Position numbers and translations under genes: made by a program. From Acidobacteriaceae bacterium (lineage in GTDB: Bacteria; Acidobacteriota; Terriglobia; Terriglobales; Acidobacteriaceae): 64,000 nt of DNA. Under the pieces are notes generated by a model. The model did not search any database. It saw only the letters and a program-made list of their open reading frames with translations, and was not told the DNA's origin. How positions within the stretch are numbered: position 1 is the first letter of the stretch; the number at the start of each line of letters is the position of its first letter. The DNA lies in assembly GCA_003131585.1 (NCBI GenBank), contig PKVW01000037.1:49350-113349 (forward strand), written 5' to 3'. Positions 63,693-64,000 of the stretch are shown here, one piece after another.

Positions 63693-64000
63693 ATGAAACT
63701 TTCTTCACAGTGGGTGCGGGAGTTTGTCGATCTTGCCGTCGATGACCGGCGGCTGGCGGAGGATTTGACCGCGGCGGGACTTGCGGTGGGGGGGATCAGC
63801 GGCGTGGGCGCGGATGCTGTATTCGAGATGGAGATTGGGACGAACCGTCCGGACGCGATGAATCACTATGGAGTCGCGCGGGAGGCGGCGGCGATTTATG
63901 ATCTGCCGCTCAAGGAGATTGAGGCGAAGATTCTCGCTGGGGCTAAAGCCCCGTCTTTTGCTGACTCCAACGGCGCGGCTGAAAGCCGCGCCCTTTCAAA
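63693..64000 (+). CDS. pheT: Phenylalanyl-tRNA synthetase beta subunit, 5' part (cut by window edge)
   Basis: The first 102 codons are visible. MKLSSQWVREFVDL and LTAAGLAVGGISGVG match the PheT N-terminus, and the sequence goes almost at once to FEMEIGTNRPDAMNHYGVAR, which in Escherichia coli PheT lies well over 100 residues further on. The intervening tRNA-binding (EMAP-II-like) domain therefore seems absent. After KEIEAKI the frame runs through two REP-like hairpins that encode LAGAKAPSFADSNGAAESRA. The rest of the gene is outside the window. Confidence 0.9.
   Translation, partial: MKLSSQWVREFVDLAVDDRRLAEDLTAAGLAVGGISGVGADAVFEMEIGTNRPDAMNHYGVAREAAAIYDLPLKEIEAKILAGAKAPSFADSNGAAESRALS
63939..63992. 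repeat. Two REP-like hairpins inside pheT
   Basis: GGGGCT-AA-AGCCCC at 63939-63952 and GGCGCGGCT-GAA-AGCCGCGCC at 63972-63992. Both lie in the open pheT frame and keep it open. Confidence 0.8.

Overview
The window reads as a chromosomal segment of a member of the Acidobacteriota (Terriglobia-like). This is inferred from gene content: Oar-type TonB receptors with an N-terminal carboxypeptidase-regulatory domain, a GWxTD-domain protein, a large SBBP-repeat secreted protein, a zinc-knuckle insertion in PheS, and a division cluster with intergenic short-repeat arrays. No 16S gene is present, so the phylum call is an inference.

Layout. 1-11.9 kb: signalling and surface genes, namely a TonB receptor fragment behind an HD-GYP response regulator, a PAS-GGDEF-EAL protein, an SBBP-repeat exoprotein, a decayed second HD-GYP regulator, an NtrC-type activator and a LysR regulator. 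12-19.4 kb: an accessory island. It holds a Fic-domain protein with its own winged helix behind an eight-copy operator array, then broken parts of a conjugative element (mobilization protein, RepB-like primase with a frameshift, SSB, secretion-ATPase fragment, truncated VirB2/TrbC pilin), a 366-bp inverted-repeat segment, an excisionase-like gene and a tyrosine integrase that ends about 80 bp from the 3' end of tRNA-Lys(CTT). 19.7-35 kb: PilZ, TPR, TonB/Oar, GWxTD, a MacA-like adaptor with a lone MacB-type ATPase, and an MHYT-PAS-GAF-GGDEF cyclase.

35-53 kb: the division and cell-wall cluster, all on the minus strand, in transcription order murE-murF-mraY-murD-(small Cys-rich gene on the opposite strand, ParDE module)-ftsW-murG-murC-hypothetical-ftsQ-ftsA-ftsZ-transpeptidase. 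mraZ, rsmH, ftsL, ftsI, murB and ddl are not in the window. 53-64 kb: methylmalonyl-CoA mutase catalytic subunit, methyltransferase, PQQ dehydrogenase, glgC, then the translation block infC-rpmI-rplT-pheS-pheT (partial), where infC appears to start with AUC and pheT appears to lack its tRNA-binding domain.

The most interesting signals are the operator array in front of the degenerate Fic protein, the small Cys-rich gene with a perfect sigma-70 promoter and structured leader inside the division cluster, the histone-H1-like tail on FtsQ, repeat arrays that supply the last codons of murG, and REP-like hairpins inside the pheT coding sequence.
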